NCBI RefSeq assembly: GCF_009939295.1
Contig: NZ_WVIC01000014.1
Span: forward strand, 28,218-92,217
DNA length: 64,000 nucleotides
Direction of reading: 5' to 3'
From: Petrachloros mirabilis ULC683
GTDB lineage: Bacteria; Cyanobacteriota; Cyanobacteriia; Thermosynechococcales; Thermosynechococcaceae
Shown: piece by piece, positions 1 to 9,057 of the stretch
How positions within the stretch are numbered: position 1 is the stretch's first letter
Layout: each line of letters opens with the position of its first letter
Notes under the pieces: model-generated
Told to the model about the DNA's origin: nothing
The model's database searches: none
What the model saw: only the letters and a program-made list of their open reading frames with translations
Position numbers and translations under genes: made by a program

Positions 1-1047
1 AGCCGCGATGATTGAAAATAAAATCACCAACTGAATCAGGGCACCGCGCACCTGGGGCTGCTGCTTGAGATAGCTCACCCCTTCGCGAATATCGCGCCAA
101 ACATGTTGGGTACTGGGGGTATGGTGCTTTTGAGATTCCCCGGTCACGATTAAACACAACAGTCCCCCTGCGATCGCATAGCTGCCGCCCACAGCCACCG
201 CCTGACCCCACTCAGGATGTTGACTCCAGTGAGCCATCATCTGATTGGCCACCGATAGCAGCGGTTCCCCAGCCGCAAAGCCGAGAATAACCGCCAACAT
301 CATCGTCAAGGTATAGAGTGAATTGGCACTGAGTAAATGCTGCCGCTCCACAATCAGGGGAATCACCGATTGCTCAGCCGGGGCAAAAAATTGAGTCAGA
401 GTTGAAACCCCAAAAGTGACCCCCAGCAGCATCCAAAACCCTAGAGGAATCTGTAAAAATGTGCCCCATCCCTGAGCCAACCACAGCAGCAGGGGTACAG
501 CCATCACCAGCCCCCCCCGCAGAAAATTGGTCAAGACCAAAAGCTGTTTCTTCGACCTGCGATCGACAAAGACCCCCGCCACAGACCCAAATAACACAGC
601 CGGAACCGTAAATGCGATCATCACCGAAGAGACCCACCCGCTCACCGTCTGCCCAACCGTTTGAAACTCACTGGTAATCAGGGCAATCATCAGCACCAGA
701 TAAATTTTGTCGGCCACCTGAGAAAATAACTGCCCCAACCACAGCAGCAGAAAGTTCCGGTTTCGCAGCACCGGGCCAAACCCTGTTTCTGGGGTACTCT
801 CTGGGGTACTCTCTGGGTCAGCTTCAGCAATGGCCTCTGACGCTGATGGCAAGGGCTCTGGTGGCAGATCTGCCGTCCTTAACTCCGCCGTCTGCGGAGA
901 AACCGCCGCCCCATTGTCTGGAGCGAGGGACGACCCCATGGGCCAAGCGTCTCTGGGGGTGGTGTGAGATCGGGGGGAGGAACCTACTCGCGGCTTGGGG
1001 GCAGGGGTCTCGGAGTTGGGTTCAGCCCTATCGTGCAGTCGAGTCAT
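1..1047 (-). CDS. MFS transporter, partial (runs off window start)
   Basis: The reading frame on the minus strand stays open from ATG at 1047 to base 1, giving 349 codons without the C-terminus. The first ~90 residues are a Pro/Ser/Glu-rich cytoplasmic extension that includes the tandem repeat ESTPESTPET. After it comes a hydrophobic MFS core beginning near LRNRNFLLLWLGQLFSQVAD, with the typical loop FVDRRSKKQ between helices 2 and 3. This is a 12-TM secondary transporter of the enterobactin-exporter/DHA3-like type; the substrate is unknown. Its ATG overlaps the recO stop codon (ATGA), so it is probably translationally coupled in a deoC-recO-MFS operon. The long disordered N-terminus is unusual for the family. 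Confidence 0.85.
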   Translation of the reverse strand, partial: MTRLHDRAEPNSETPAPKPRVGSSPRSHTTPRDAWPMGSSLAPDNGAAVSPQTAELRTADLPPEPLPSASEAIAEADPESTPESTPETGFGPVLRNRNFLLLWLGQLFSQVADKIYLVLMIALITSEFQTVGQTVSGWVSSVMIAFTVPAVLFGSVAGVFVDRRSKKQLLVLTNFLRGGLVMAVPLLLWLAQGWGTFLQIPLGFWMLLGVTFGVSTLTQFFAPAEQSVIPLIVERQHLLSANSLYTLTMMLAVILGFAAGEPLLSVANQMMAHWSQHPEWGQAVAVGGSYAIAGGLLCLIVTGESQKHHTPSTQHVWRDIREGVSYLKQQPQVRGALIQLVILFSIIAA

Positions 1048-1946
1048 GGGTTTACAGAGATAACAGCAGCGTCGGTTGGAAAACAAGTTTCAATTAAGGC
1101 TGCAGAGCGGATGGGACGCTCCAGGTAATATTCCAAATATTGCCGTAAGGCTCGCTCTACGCTAAGCCACACGGTCAAGGGAACGGTCTGCAACATCTTC
1201 TCAAACAGGAGCGCATCTTCCAGAAGCACGAAGGCATCCTCGGTGGCCACGGCTGCTGCAAACGCTTGTAAAAGATGTAACCCTGCCTCCCCTAGAACTA
1301 CCCCATCCCGGTGGCGACGGGGCAGGCCAGCAAAAGGGGCTGAGGGCTCGGCCAGCCGGAACGGTCTACCCACACAGCCCACTAGCGGCTCTAGCAGGAC
1401 TGTGCCACCTGCTCGGGGACTCAGAGCCACCGGGGAATAGGAACCTGGCTCCGTGGGTAGAGGCACTTGTGTATCGCAGCAGGCTTGCACTTGGGGGGCA
1501 ATGCCTGCCCAAGTCAGCAGGTGCAGCAGGCTATGGATGAGCAGTGCTGGCACGGCTTGAAGGCTCACCTGCTCTAGTTGCGCCAACTGCTGACAGAGCA
1601 GTTCAAAGAGATCGCCTTGGGGTTGATCTCCTAGGGCTTGATAGAGGACTACTTCGGCGAGATATTGTCCAACCGTGAGTTTAGCTAGGGTTTGGCTCAG
1701 CTTGGGATAGGAAGTCAGGGTTTCTGCCTGGGTGATGCGATCTAGGGATCGGCCTTTGGCCAGCACCAGCTCGTTGACCACAAATAAAGCGGTGCGTCCC
1801 CCCAATTTTGACTTGGGTTTGCGCGCACCGGGGGCAACCACACGAATCAGGCCCCTCTCTGGGGTTAATAGGGTAATGAGCCGATCAGTTTCACCAAGCG
1901 GCATACTTTTGAGATTAATGCCAGTTGCTTTGTAGTTTCGACTCAT
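1044..1946 (-). CDS. recO: DNA repair protein RecO
   Basis: This 300-aa protein has the RecO N-terminal OB-fold ([19 protein letters not shown], then [17 protein letters not shown]) and the helical RecO C-terminal half. RecO works with RecF and RecR to load RecA onto SSB-coated single-stranded DNA during gap repair. The length is normal for cyanobacterial RecO, which is longer than the E. coli protein. The start ATG overlaps the deoC stop (ATGA) and its own stop overlaps the MFS start, so three genes are tightly coupled. The usual zinc-binding cysteine set of some RecO proteins is not obvious here. Confidence 0.93.
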   Translation of the reverse strand: MSRNYKATGINLKSMPLGETDRLITLLTPERGLIRVVAPGARKPKSKLGGRTALFVVNELVLAKGRSLDRITQAETLTSYPKLSQTLAKLTVGQYLAEVVLYQALGDQPQGDLFELLCQQLAQLEQVSLQAVPALLIHSLLHLLTWAGIAPQVQACCDTQVPLPTEPGSYSPVALSPRAGGTVLLEPLVGCVGRPFRLAEPSAPFAGLPRRHRDGVVLGEAGLHLLQAFAAAVATEDAFVLLEDALLFEKMLQTVPLTVWLSVERALRQYLEYYLERPIRSAALIETCFPTDAAVISVNP

Positions 1947-2662
1947 GCTAATTGGGAGGGAGCATCCACAAAGGGGGCAGAAGCAATAGGCTGCTCTTTC
2001 AGCCTATCGCGCTGGTGCAGCAACTGAACACCATAGGAAGTTCCCAGTCGCGTGGCTCCAGCGGCAATTAAGGCTAGGGCTTGCTCTGGTGTCCGAATTC
2101 CCCCAGAGGCTTTGACGCCGATGCGATCGCGCCCCACCTGGCACAGCAGTTTGACATCGGCAACGGTAGCTCCCCCATGCCAGCCGGTGCTGGTTTTGAG
2201 ATACTGAACACCAGCATCCAAGCAAATTTCTGCGGCCAGTTTCTTTTCAGCATCTGTCAGCAAACTGGTCTCTAAAATCGCTTTCACCGTCTGCCCTGTA
2301 GCCGCACAAATATCGGCAATTTCGCGATGAACCGCTTCGGTTTGACCCGCTTTGAGCCAACCCAGGTTAATCACGACATCCAGTTCTGCCGCCCCAGCCT
2401 CTACGGCGTCTTCCGCTTCAAAGCGTTTGACGGCTGATGTGGTTGCCCCCGTGGGAAACCCAATTACGGTACACACTTTGGGGTCTTTGTGATGTAATAA
2501 GCCCACAGCCTGACGCACATGGGTCGGGTATACACATACCACTGGAAACCGGAGTCGATCGGCCTGGTCACACAGTTGCTCAATGGCCTCTGGGGAAGCC
2601 AAAGGGTTCAGCAGCGTGTGTTCAATATATTCAGCTAAGTTGATCTCTGCGTAGGCATCCAC
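1943..2662 (-). CDS. deoC: Deoxyribose-phosphate aldolase
   Basis: This 239-aa class I aldolase converts 2-deoxyribose 5-phosphate to acetaldehyde and glyceraldehyde 3-phosphate in deoxynucleoside catabolism. Visible family motifs are [36 protein letters not shown], the Schiff-base lysine in YLKTSTGW and the second active-site lysine in [10 protein letters not shown]. The start codon is GTG, with no better ATG nearby. It is first in the deoC-recO-MFS run with 4-nt overlaps; deoC next to recO is a recurrent cyanobacterial arrangement. The C-terminal ~20 residues after SYGVQLL are a low-complexity tail. Confidence 0.94.
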   Translation of the reverse strand: MDAYAEINLAEYIEHTLLNPLASPEAIEQLCDQADRLRFPVVCVYPTHVRQAVGLLHHKDPKVCTVIGFPTGATTSAVKRFEAEDAVEAGAAELDVVINLGWLKAGQTEAVHREIADICAATGQTVKAILETSLLTDAEKKLAAEICLDAGVQYLKTSTGWHGGATVADVKLLCQVGRDRIGVKASGGIRTPEQALALIAAGATRLGTSYGVQLLHQRDRLKEQPIASAPFVDAPSQLA

Positions 2663-2718
2663 ACGAAACCCTCAAAAGGCTAGCGCAACTCACGGGAGCA
2701 GCATGCAGCTAAGTTGCT

Positions 2719-3055
2719 TTGCCACTGAAGGTCAATTTTGAACCGACGATGGCTGCGAATTTAGGGGCACTCAAGTCTAGGAACATTGCTCATGACCACC
2801 GCACTAAGACTCTCTTGCTTTACTGTACCAGGTGTGACCTCCTTGGCGATGCTGACTCAGCAGTTGAGGGGTGCCCGTTGGAGAGTCCGCTATCCCTGTC
2901 GGAAGTAGCACGACAGGTGGGGGGGAGCGATCGCACCTTTCAGCGGAGGTTTAAAGTGCTTTTCAACGCATCGGTTATGGGGTATTGAACTGAGTAGCGG
3001 TTAGTTTGCTGTGGCGTTTAAGCAGCGGTTGGGCATTGCACCGAGCCAGTGTTGA
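2719..3055 (+). pseudogene. AraC-family regulator remnant
   Basis: An open frame ending at 2988 contains LSLSEVARQVGGSDRTFQRRF (first helix-turn-helix of an AraC/XylS DNA-binding domain). A second piece at 3005-3055, in another frame, reads FAVAFKQRLGIAPSQC and then stops, matching the end of the second helix-turn-helix of the same family. The ~15-20 residues normally between them are missing and the frames differ, so an internal deletion with frameshift has occurred. No effector domain is visible upstream: residues encoded from 2719 to ~2870 are not recognisable. Function is surely lost. Confidence 0.6.
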
Positions 3056-3108
3056 GCGGGCATAGAATAGTGAAATGACACAGCTCGCTGTTGTTTTAGG
3101 AGGTCGGA

Positions 3109-3657
3109 ATGGTTCTGACGGTGAAAGATCTAGAGCAGGTGCAGGCTAAACTGGGCGACGACTACCGGGTTGAACTGGTCGATGGTGAGATTGTTGTCAT
3201 GAGTCCGTCAGGCTATGAATCAGATGAAGTCGCGTTTGAGTTTGGTGCTCAACTTCGCAATTGGGCTAAACCTCGCCAGCTTGGACGGGTGACGGGTGCA
3301 GGGGCAGGGTTTATTTTGCCCAACTCCGATACTCGTGCGCCAGATGTGTCGTTTGTGCAGGCAGAGCGACTGCGGCGTAGCCCTCAGGGCTTTGCTGAGC
3401 TAGCACCGGATCTGATCGTAGAGGTAAAGTCGCCATCAGATAGCTTAGTTGGGCTGCGAACTAAGATCGAGCGGTTTTTGGAGCAGGGGACACAAATTGG
3501 GATTTTAATTCACCCGGAGCAGCGCTGGCTGGAAGTACGGAGATTAAACCAGGAGCCAATTCTGCTCAAGGATGGGGATAGATTGACACTACCAGACTTG
3601 TTGCCAGGGTGGGAGTTGCTAGTGTCTGAGCTGTGGCCGCCCGTATTTGAGCCATAA
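3109..3657 (+). CDS. Uma2 family (DUF820) putative endonuclease
   Basis: This 182-aa protein has the Uma2/DUF820 PD-(D/E)xK-like fold: ELVDGEIVVMSPSG near the N-terminus, an aspartate in RAPDVSFVQAERL, and the E-x-K pair in DLIVEVKSPSDSL, followed by the family's GDRLTLPDLLPGWELLVSEL ending. A strong ribosome-binding site (AGGAGG) lies 5-6 nt before the ATG. Uma2 proteins are very numerous in cyanobacteria and their role is unsettled; nuclease activity is inferred from the fold. It stands alone and all expected catalytic residues are present, unlike the second Uma2 gene in this window. Confidence 0.88.
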   Translation: MVLTVKDLEQVQAKLGDDYRVELVDGEIVVMSPSGYESDEVAFEFGAQLRNWAKPRQLGRVTGAGAGFILPNSDTRAPDVSFVQAERLRRSPQGFAELAPDLIVEVKSPSDSLVGLRTKIERFLEQGTQIGILIHPEQRWLEVRRLNQEPILLKDGDRLTLPDLLPGWELLVSELWPPVFEP

Positions 3658-3692
3658 ATGGTGGACTTTAGGCAGCCCCTTGATGGGGTGTC

Positions 3693-3870
3693 AGAGCTTG
3701 TTTGAGAAGTTGCTTAGACCTTGCACTTGGCTCCCTATCCCCCCTCGCGCAGCGTGCCCGCAGGGCGTAATTCTGGGGGGAAATGATCAGAGTTTTTGGC
3801 TTTCTCCCCCCAATTTTGGGGGGTCGGGGGGGCTAATGCAGGGATGAATGAGGCTTTTCAGATGGCCTCT
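3693..3870. repeat. Palindromic intergenic repeat, AGAGGC family, copy 1
   Basis: A 178-bp element with imperfect terminal inverted repeats: it begins AGAGCTTGTTTGAGAAG and its end reads AGAGGCCATCTGAAAAG on the other strand. Inside are C-rich and G-rich arms around AATTCTGGGG and CCCCAATTTTGGGG, and the insert GCGCAGCGTGCCCGCAGGGC, which is also found in the copy at 33123. No protein is encoded. Confidence 0.75.
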
Positions 3871-4168
3871 CAAGGTTTTTGGGCTGATCGGGGACGGTTT
3901 TCAGATCACTGTGCCCATGGACTGGCACAGTAAGTTGCTCGGTTGCACCAGCTTAAAAATGCTACTCTATAGCGGGAACTGCGCAATTTTACAGACGTCT
4001 TTCATCTTGAAGGATCAAATCATCGCTAAATTTCCGTAAATTCCCGAGCGTGATTTCTGAACCCAAGTGTCAATATTAAAAGTGTCAACCCTCACAGACC
4101 TAAATTTACCCACTGGGTTGATCTAGGTGTTCCCCCTAGCTATCCCAGGGGACATGGAGTACAGATTC
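3871..4168. other. Intergenic stretch without recognisable feature
   Basis: About 300 bases with no convincing open frame, RNA gene or repeat. It presumably contains the promoter of the small ORF at 4169, but no clear -35/-10 pair can be chosen. Confidence 0.5.
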
Positions 4169-4273
4169 ATGTTTGAAGCTTTTGCTATTCAGGTTCTTAG
4201 TTTTTGGCTAGCCTCTTGTGTCTTAGGCTGCTTTTTTGCTTTAGAAATGCAGCAAGAAGATCAAGACTTCTAA
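4169..4273 (+). CDS. Possible 34-aa single-helix membrane protein
   Basis: A short frame starts with ATG at 4169, preceded by GGAG about 9 nt upstream, and encodes a ~21-residue hydrophobic segment (FAIQVLSFWLASCVLGCFFAL) followed by an acidic tail EMQQEDQDF. Size and layout resemble small thylakoid subunits such as PetM or Psb/Psa peptides (one helix, short charged tail), but I cannot match it to a named family. It lies upstream of the Mo-nitrogenase-C-domain gene on the same strand. It could also be a chance ORF. Confidence 0.4.
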   Translation: MFEAFAIQVLSFWLASCVLGCFFALEMQQEDQDF

Positions 4274-4483
4274 GTCTCCTCAAAAACTCTGAGTTCTACT
4301 ATCTAATCATAAAGTGCTGACATTGATCCCTGACAAAAAAGACAGGCGTTGGCATTGTTCCCAAGGCATATTTCGCCAAATCTTAAAATTTTTCTCTACT
4401 TATATTTGAGCAATCATAGTTTCTGGCCAGGGTTTACCCTGACCCCAGGTGATTGCTGTTGTCATGACCCGAGAGGAACCGTG

Positions 4484-4759
4484 ATGCATGTTCTCAAATC
4501 GCAAACCCACACACTCCTCCAGCGGCTTTTTGCTCACATTCGCATTGAAACCCCGGAGGCGGCTCACCGAATTTGCCGCTTGATCCCGGCGCAGTGTCCG
4601 TTTGAGCGAGATATTGTGGTCTTTGGTCAAACGGTTGCTCATATCCCCCCCCTCTGCAAGCTGAACCCGATCTACGAAGAACTGATGACCCTGCGCTTTC
4701 GAGCCCTTTGTTTCCTGGCAGATTGCTGCGGTGAAGACATCAGTCCTTACTGTCGCTGA
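4484..4759 (+). CDS. Mo-dependent nitrogenase C-terminal domain protein
   Basis: This 91-aa protein matches the small cyanobacterial family annotated as Mo-dependent nitrogenase C-terminal domain: ICRLIPAQCPFERDIVVFG, then HIPPLCKLNPIYEELMTLR, then RALCFLADCCGEDISPYC. The conserved cysteines (in AQCPF, PLCKL, LADCCGED and the terminal YC) suggest metal or disulfide chemistry. The name comes from a resemblance to a nitrogenase segment; the free-standing protein also occurs in non-fixing cyanobacteria and its role is not established. I chose the ATG at 4484 (AGAGGA upstream) over the longer frame back to 4349, whose extra residues are not conserved-looking. No nif genes are in the window. Confidence 0.8.
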   Translation: MHVLKSQTHTLLQRLFAHIRIETPEAAHRICRLIPAQCPFERDIVVFGQTVAHIPPLCKLNPIYEELMTLRFRALCFLADCCGEDISPYCR

Positions 4760-4780
4760 GTTGCTGAAGACACAAGGGCG

Positions 4781-6376
4781 CTAATGCAAGGCTCCCCCTA
4801 GAAGCAGTAGACCCACAAAGGAGCCTGCATTCCACAGGCTGTGGAGAATGATCACGGCAATCAAGCTGCGCGATCGCAGGTAAACCAGTCCCAAGATGAT
4901 CCCCAGCACTGTTAAAGGTAGGACATCGGATAAATTAAGGTGTGCGATCGCAAACATGACCGCACTGACCCCAACTGCCTTCCAAACTGGCAGATATCGC
5001 GTCAGCGAGGTCAGCAAAAAGCCCCGAAACAAGATTTCTTCAAAGAAGGGAGCCAACCCCGCCACCATCAAAAACAGCACCCCAATCGTCAAACCCCCCT
5101 GATTCTGCAAAATAATTTCCAGCAGTGGGTTACCCCCCCCTTGGTTTTGCAGCAATCGCTGGTTCAACAGCGACACCAAGGTCACCAAGGGAAGTGCCAC
5201 CCAATAGCTCCCCAACCCCCAAAGCACAGACTTCACCGAAACCCGAAACGGCAGCCATCCCAGCGGCTGGGCAACAAAAGCGCGCAACACCAGATAGAGA
5301 ATGGCAAAGCCCACCCCCATCAGCGTCAGATAACTCCAGAGCGCTGTATAGGCTTGCATTTGGGCATCAAAGGTACGGGGATTGAGTCCCAATCCTTGAA
5401 TGACCAGGGGAACCCCCAAAAAGCTCACGCCAAAAAAGCCCGTAAACCAAAGCACCATCACCTGCCAAATCGTCTCCGGGGGCCAGAGCACTGAATTTAC
5501 CAAGCTAGAGGTCTCGATCCCCAGAACAGGCTGCACCGCTCGACTCAGCCCCCCGCTCTCCTGTCCCTTCGCCGCATCCGAGAGCCTTAAGACATCCTCA
5601 TCACTAGCCCTTCGATATCGCTGCCAGAAAAATCGCCCGATCCCAATCACGAGCAGGACAATGCCCACCCCCAGACCCACGACATTCAAAGCACTGACCA
5701 GCAGTAAGCGAATAAATGCCTGCCGTGCTCTGATTTGCTCCGTAGCATGTAGACGCACCCATTCACTTTGGCGTTGTTGAAGATCATAGAGCTGCTGTAA
5801 AGCTCGGTATCTAAACCAACCGGAGAGGTGGGTCTGTAACTGCTGTTGAGCATCCGGCAACAACCGGGGGGGATCACTCCAAAGACCCACCAAAACCCGA
5901 GCCGTAACTTCAGATTGATTTTCCGTCTCAGTTGCCAAGGATGGGATCACCTGGTTCCAGGTTTGGAGCGCCTGACTGGGTTGCTGGTTTGCTGCATATA
6001 ACAGTCCGAGCCGCAAATCCAACTCATTCACCAAGGGAGAAGGCATTCCTGCCAGGTCTGATCCAGAGCTTTGGGGAACCGACGAAACAGCATCCTGCTG
6101 TCGTTCCCAATCTCGCTGTGCCGCCTTGCGAACCTGGCGATAATTCTGAATCGCATTGTCAAAGGGATCTCCATCGATCAACGCCTGCCGCCAGGGATTA
6201 GGGTCATCCCCCACTCCATCTCCTTGCCATTCAGCCGCGTAGAGCAGTAAATCAGTTTGGTATAAACTTAACTGGCTTTGGGTTTGGGGTTTATTCCAAC
6301 TGGCCAATAAGGTGCTGGTCATCACAATGACCACCCACACCGTGAGGATGCCTAAAATAAGTCGCTTGAGGGTCAT
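4781..6376 (-). CDS. CPBP family intramembrane glutamic endopeptidase
   Basis: This 531-aa protein has an N-terminal membrane anchor (LILGILTVWVVIVMTSTLLA), a ~200-residue soluble helical region rich in Gln/Ser, and a C-terminal multi-spanning CPBP/Abi protease domain. The diagnostic motifs are FFEEILFRGFLL around residue 445 (EExxxR), the FAIAHLN histidine motif and a final HSLWNAGSF. Family members include prenyl-CAAX proteases and bacterial proteins tied to peptide maturation or self-immunity. The start at 6376 has AGGA 8 nt upstream; a longer frame to 6460 lacks support. The soluble insert between anchor and protease domain is a cyanobacterial variant. Confidence 0.88.
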   Translation of the reverse strand: MTLKRLILGILTVWVVIVMTSTLLASWNKPQTQSQLSLYQTDLLLYAAEWQGDGVGDDPNPWRQALIDGDPFDNAIQNYRQVRKAAQRDWERQQDAVSSVPQSSGSDLAGMPSPLVNELDLRLGLLYAANQQPSQALQTWNQVIPSLATETENQSEVTARVLVGLWSDPPRLLPDAQQQLQTHLSGWFRYRALQQLYDLQQRQSEWVRLHATEQIRARQAFIRLLLVSALNVVGLGVGIVLLVIGIGRFFWQRYRRASDEDVLRLSDAAKGQESGGLSRAVQPVLGIETSSLVNSVLWPPETIWQVMVLWFTGFFGVSFLGVPLVIQGLGLNPRTFDAQMQAYTALWSYLTLMGVGFAILYLVLRAFVAQPLGWLPFRVSVKSVLWGLGSYWVALPLVTLVSLLNQRLLQNQGGGNPLLEIILQNQGGLTIGVLFLMVAGLAPFFEEILFRGFLLTSLTRYLPVWKAVGVSAVMFAIAHLNLSDVLPLTVLGIILGLVYLRSRSLIAVIILHSLWNAGSFVGLLLLGGALH

Positions 6377-6620
6377 GCACCGAGTCCTAAGGAACAGCAT
6401 CTTGATCCCCGAGGGTAAGGCCACACTCAGCCTGGGGATGCAGTCAAATCTATCCCTCAAGATAAGCTGAGTCGTCCCCTGAAGCGCATCTTCATGACGA
6501 TTTTCTCCGAAGCGCTCAGTAATCTGTCAACTTTGTCTTGAAGGATGGCTTAGTATTCAGAAGTTGATGGGGGTTAAATTTTGAGGGTCTGCGACCCCAC
6601 AAAATTTTTCTGGCGGAACA

Positions 6621-7214
6621 TTAAGGCGCTTCAGCCTCTGATGTATCCTCGGCTGAATTCAACCCCTGATCTTTGGGCGCTACCAGAGCATCGGGATCAG
6701 TCGTGAGACTGACTGGCTTTGACTCTTGAGACTCTGACTCTTGAGACTTTGACTCCTCAGCCTCCGACTCCTCAGACACGGGCACAGGGGATGAGGCTAA
6801 AGGTGGCGCAGAAGACGACGTTGACTTAGGCATCGTTTCTAAAGTTGATGCCAAGGTAGGGCGTGACCCAGTGTTGGCTAACCCCAACTGCGCTCTAGCT
6901 TGCCAGAGCGCCAGTAAACCCGCCGTTTTGCCGATCGCAATTAAGGTGCGCCCAGCCTCAGGTAACAGGTGACTCGATTTAGGGTCTTCCAGTTGATCAA
7001 CCCAGGCTCGAACACTACGCCCTAAACGGATGGAGCCGTTCCAAAAGCCCGTAAAGACCACCAATCCCAAACATAGGACTAGCCACAGCAATTTCGCGGT
7101 TTCCTGAAGAATCTGCCAAGTCCGATCTAAAGTTTTTTGGTAGGTTCCCAGGGTCTCACTACTGGTAATGAGCCGCCACCAAGCTGCTGTTTGGGTCTGC
7201 AATTGACCATTCAT
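6621..7214 (-). CDS. Hypothetical single-helix protein with Ser/Glu-rich tail
   Basis: A 197-aa protein not assigned to a named family. Residues ~1-35 are an amphipathic helix region (YQKTLDRTWQILQETAKLLW), followed by one transmembrane helix (LWLVLCLGLVVFTGFW), a short conserved-looking region around WNGSIRLGRSVRAW, and a long disordered acidic C-terminus with SQESESQESK repeats. The nucleotide repeat GACTCTTGA at 6720-6750 encodes part of this tail and could vary in length. It probably sits in a membrane with a flexible soluble tail. It is on the same strand as the PucC-like gene upstream, about 90 bp away. Confidence 0.7.
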   Translation of the reverse strand: MNGQLQTQTAAWWRLITSSETLGTYQKTLDRTWQILQETAKLLWLVLCLGLVVFTGFWNGSIRLGRSVRAWVDQLEDPKSSHLLPEAGRTLIAIGKTAGLLALWQARAQLGLANTGSRPTLASTLETMPKSTSSSAPPLASSPVPVSEESEAEESKSQESESQESKPVSLTTDPDALVAPKDQGLNSAEDTSEAEAP

Positions 7215-7300
7215 GTCAGATCTCCGTCGTCCCTGTTTTTACCGATTTGTGCTTTCTCATTCTCGGATGTTAGCAACCCTGGTGCCGATTGTTACTTGAC

Positions 7301-8704
7301 TTAAGATAACTCCCCTTCCATCGCCGCGATCACGGCCTTGCCCGCTTGCTCTCGAAACTCGACCACATCCACCCGGCGCAGCAGGATTGTGGCCAGGGAA
7401 ATGACAATTGCTTCTAGCCAAAACACAAAACCGTAGGCAAACAGGGGTGCTGTAAACACCTGTCGTCCGACATCAAGTAGCACACCCCCCACAAAGGAAG
7501 ACGCCGCCTGAGAGAAGGCTTGGGCTAAACCCCACAGTCCGGTGAAGGTGCCTGCCGTTTCTGCGGTGGTCAAGTCTAGCATCAGGCTAACCGAGCTACC
7601 AGTCGCCACCCCCAGGGACAGCCCAAAGAGTACTAACCCCACCTGGAGTAAGAGCGGTTGACCCAACAGACCCGTAATCGGGAGCAGAATAAAACACACG
7701 GCCATACAGTAGCACCCCAGCTTGGCTGTGGGTTTTTTGCCCAAGCGTGGCACCAGCCAAAACCCTGTCACACTCAGACTCACCAGGCTACCCAGACTCC
7801 AAAAGATGTTGAGGGCTGTACTTTGGGCAATGGTCATGCCAAAGACTTCCCCCGCAAAGGGTTCTAAAATGGGCTGCTGGATGAACATCCCCAAAATCAA
7901 CATCACCAGGTAGGTAAAGAAAAAACCCGTCTGGCGGCTGGCAGTGAGAATGGCAATCCCTTCTTTGAGGTTCAATCGCTTATTGTCACGGCCTTGGCGA
8001 CGGTAGGACAAACGCGAATATTTTTTCTCGATGCCCCAGGTGGCCACCACCACCATCCCAAACACAATTAGCGGTACGATCAGAAAGAGCTGATTGATGC
8101 GAAGCTGGAGCGTTTCTGCTGTCAGCCCTCGCAATAGCCCCGCACTTACTCCAGCCCCAGCGCCAATGCCGAGGGTCAGCATAGACCAGACAATCCCCAC
8201 CAGCTTGCCCCGGTTGTCTTCGTCCGAAACATCTACCATCAGGGCAAAAAACGGCGTGGAGGTGGCACTGATGCAGAGTCCATAGATGGAAAAGGCGAAG
8301 GCCAACACGCCTACCCAGCCATAGGACATCGCACCCCAGCCGCTACTTTGCACACTCTGGTTGAGAAACCACACCACTTGCACGGCCACAAAGGCCATAA
8401 CTGCAAACAGAGCCGACCCAATCCAGACGTAGCTGGTGCGGTGATAGCCCAAGAGCTTCCGGGAGTCGGTCATCTGGCCAAACAAGATCCGCGCCGGTGC
8501 CACCACCTGATACATGGCAATACTGCCGCCGACGATGGTGGCTGGGATGGTGAGCTCCTGGATCATGACGCGGTTGAGAACCCCCAACATTAAAATAGCC
8601 ATGATCCCCAAGCCCATTTGCACCAGGCCCAACCGAAACATGGTGAAGAGATTGATGCGAGGCAGGGGCAAAACAGAGGCTTCAGAGGCGTTGTGATGGG
8701 TCAT
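7301..8704 (-). CDS. PucC/BCD family MFS transporter
   Basis: This 467-aa, 12-helix protein belongs to the BCD (bacteriochlorophyll delivery) branch of the major facilitator superfamily: PRINLFTMFRLGLVQMGLGI at the N-terminus, RILFGQMTDSRKLLGYHRTS in the helix 2-3 loop, and the repeated half ending TGTFTGLWGLAQAFSQAAS, DVGRQVFTAP. Relatives such as PucC and LhaA act in assembly of light-harvesting complexes; cyanobacterial homologues are thought to handle chlorophyll or chlorophyll-binding proteins, but the substrate is not proven. ATG at 8704 is the only sensible start. It is transcribed alone or with the small membrane protein downstream. Confidence 0.9.
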   Translation of the reverse strand: MTHHNASEASVLPLPRINLFTMFRLGLVQMGLGIMAILMLGVLNRVMIQELTIPATIVGGSIAMYQVVAPARILFGQMTDSRKLLGYHRTSYVWIGSALFAVMAFVAVQVVWFLNQSVQSSGWGAMSYGWVGVLAFAFSIYGLCISATSTPFFALMVDVSDEDNRGKLVGIVWSMLTLGIGAGAGVSAGLLRGLTAETLQLRINQLFLIVPLIVFGMVVVATWGIEKKYSRLSYRRQGRDNKRLNLKEGIAILTASRQTGFFFTYLVMLILGMFIQQPILEPFAGEVFGMTIAQSTALNIFWSLGSLVSLSVTGFWLVPRLGKKPTAKLGCYCMAVCFILLPITGLLGQPLLLQVGLVLFGLSLGVATGSSVSLMLDLTTAETAGTFTGLWGLAQAFSQAASSFVGGVLLDVGRQVFTAPLFAYGFVFWLEAIVISLATILLRRVDVVEFREQAGKAVIAAMEGELS

Positions 8705-8819
8705 AGAGTGCGTTGGGGGGGGTGACTTTCAACTACGACGGATGCTCAACTTCTTACACCATACGAGAAATTGATGGTTGTGTTGCAGATCTTCTTGAGC
8801 AGGCCGAATCAACACAGAT

Positions 8820-9041
8820 GGCGATCGCTCTGCTGTTGCCGCGACGATACGCCTCACTGTCGCTGTAAACGCGATCGCGCTCATAGGCTTCAGCGGTAAA
8901 GCTCTTGATGGTGGCCATGCCAGAGAGGTTGTTCGAGAGGCGATCGCTGATCAGTCCGGCTTGGTCGCGCACGGCATCGTAGCGAGGTGCAAGGCGCGAC
9001 TGAAACGCAAAGGTGCCCCACAAAATGAACCTAGCCCACAA
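8820..9041 (-). pseudogene. ABC exporter transmembrane-domain fragment
   Basis: The minus frame reads RLAPRYDAVRDQAGLISD and then NNLSGMATIKSFTAEAYERD and EAYRRGNSRAI, which is the coupling-helix region of an MsbA/HepA-type ABC exporter. The similarity stops abruptly at ~8820, where a GCGATCGC site lies; beyond it the frame carries no ABC-like sequence, and the ATPase domain is absent. Upstream similarity fades at the antitoxin gene. A piece of an ATPase domain of the same family lies at 63630-63871, so this may be half of a rearranged gene. Confidence 0.7.
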
Positions 9042-9057
9042 AGGATTGGAGAGGACG

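Noticed and set aside
846..1097. 83-aa plus-strand frame
   Set aside because: It lies antisense to the disordered N-terminus of the MFS transporter and has no family-like pattern.
4484..4759. Evidence for nitrogen fixation
   Set aside because: The Mo-nitrogenase C-terminal domain protein also occurs in non-fixing cyanobacteria, and no nif gene is in the window.
4940..5494. 184-aa open frame on the plus strand
   Set aside because: It is antisense to the CPBP protease gene; composition (Gln/His/Pro-rich) reflects the opposite strand's codons.
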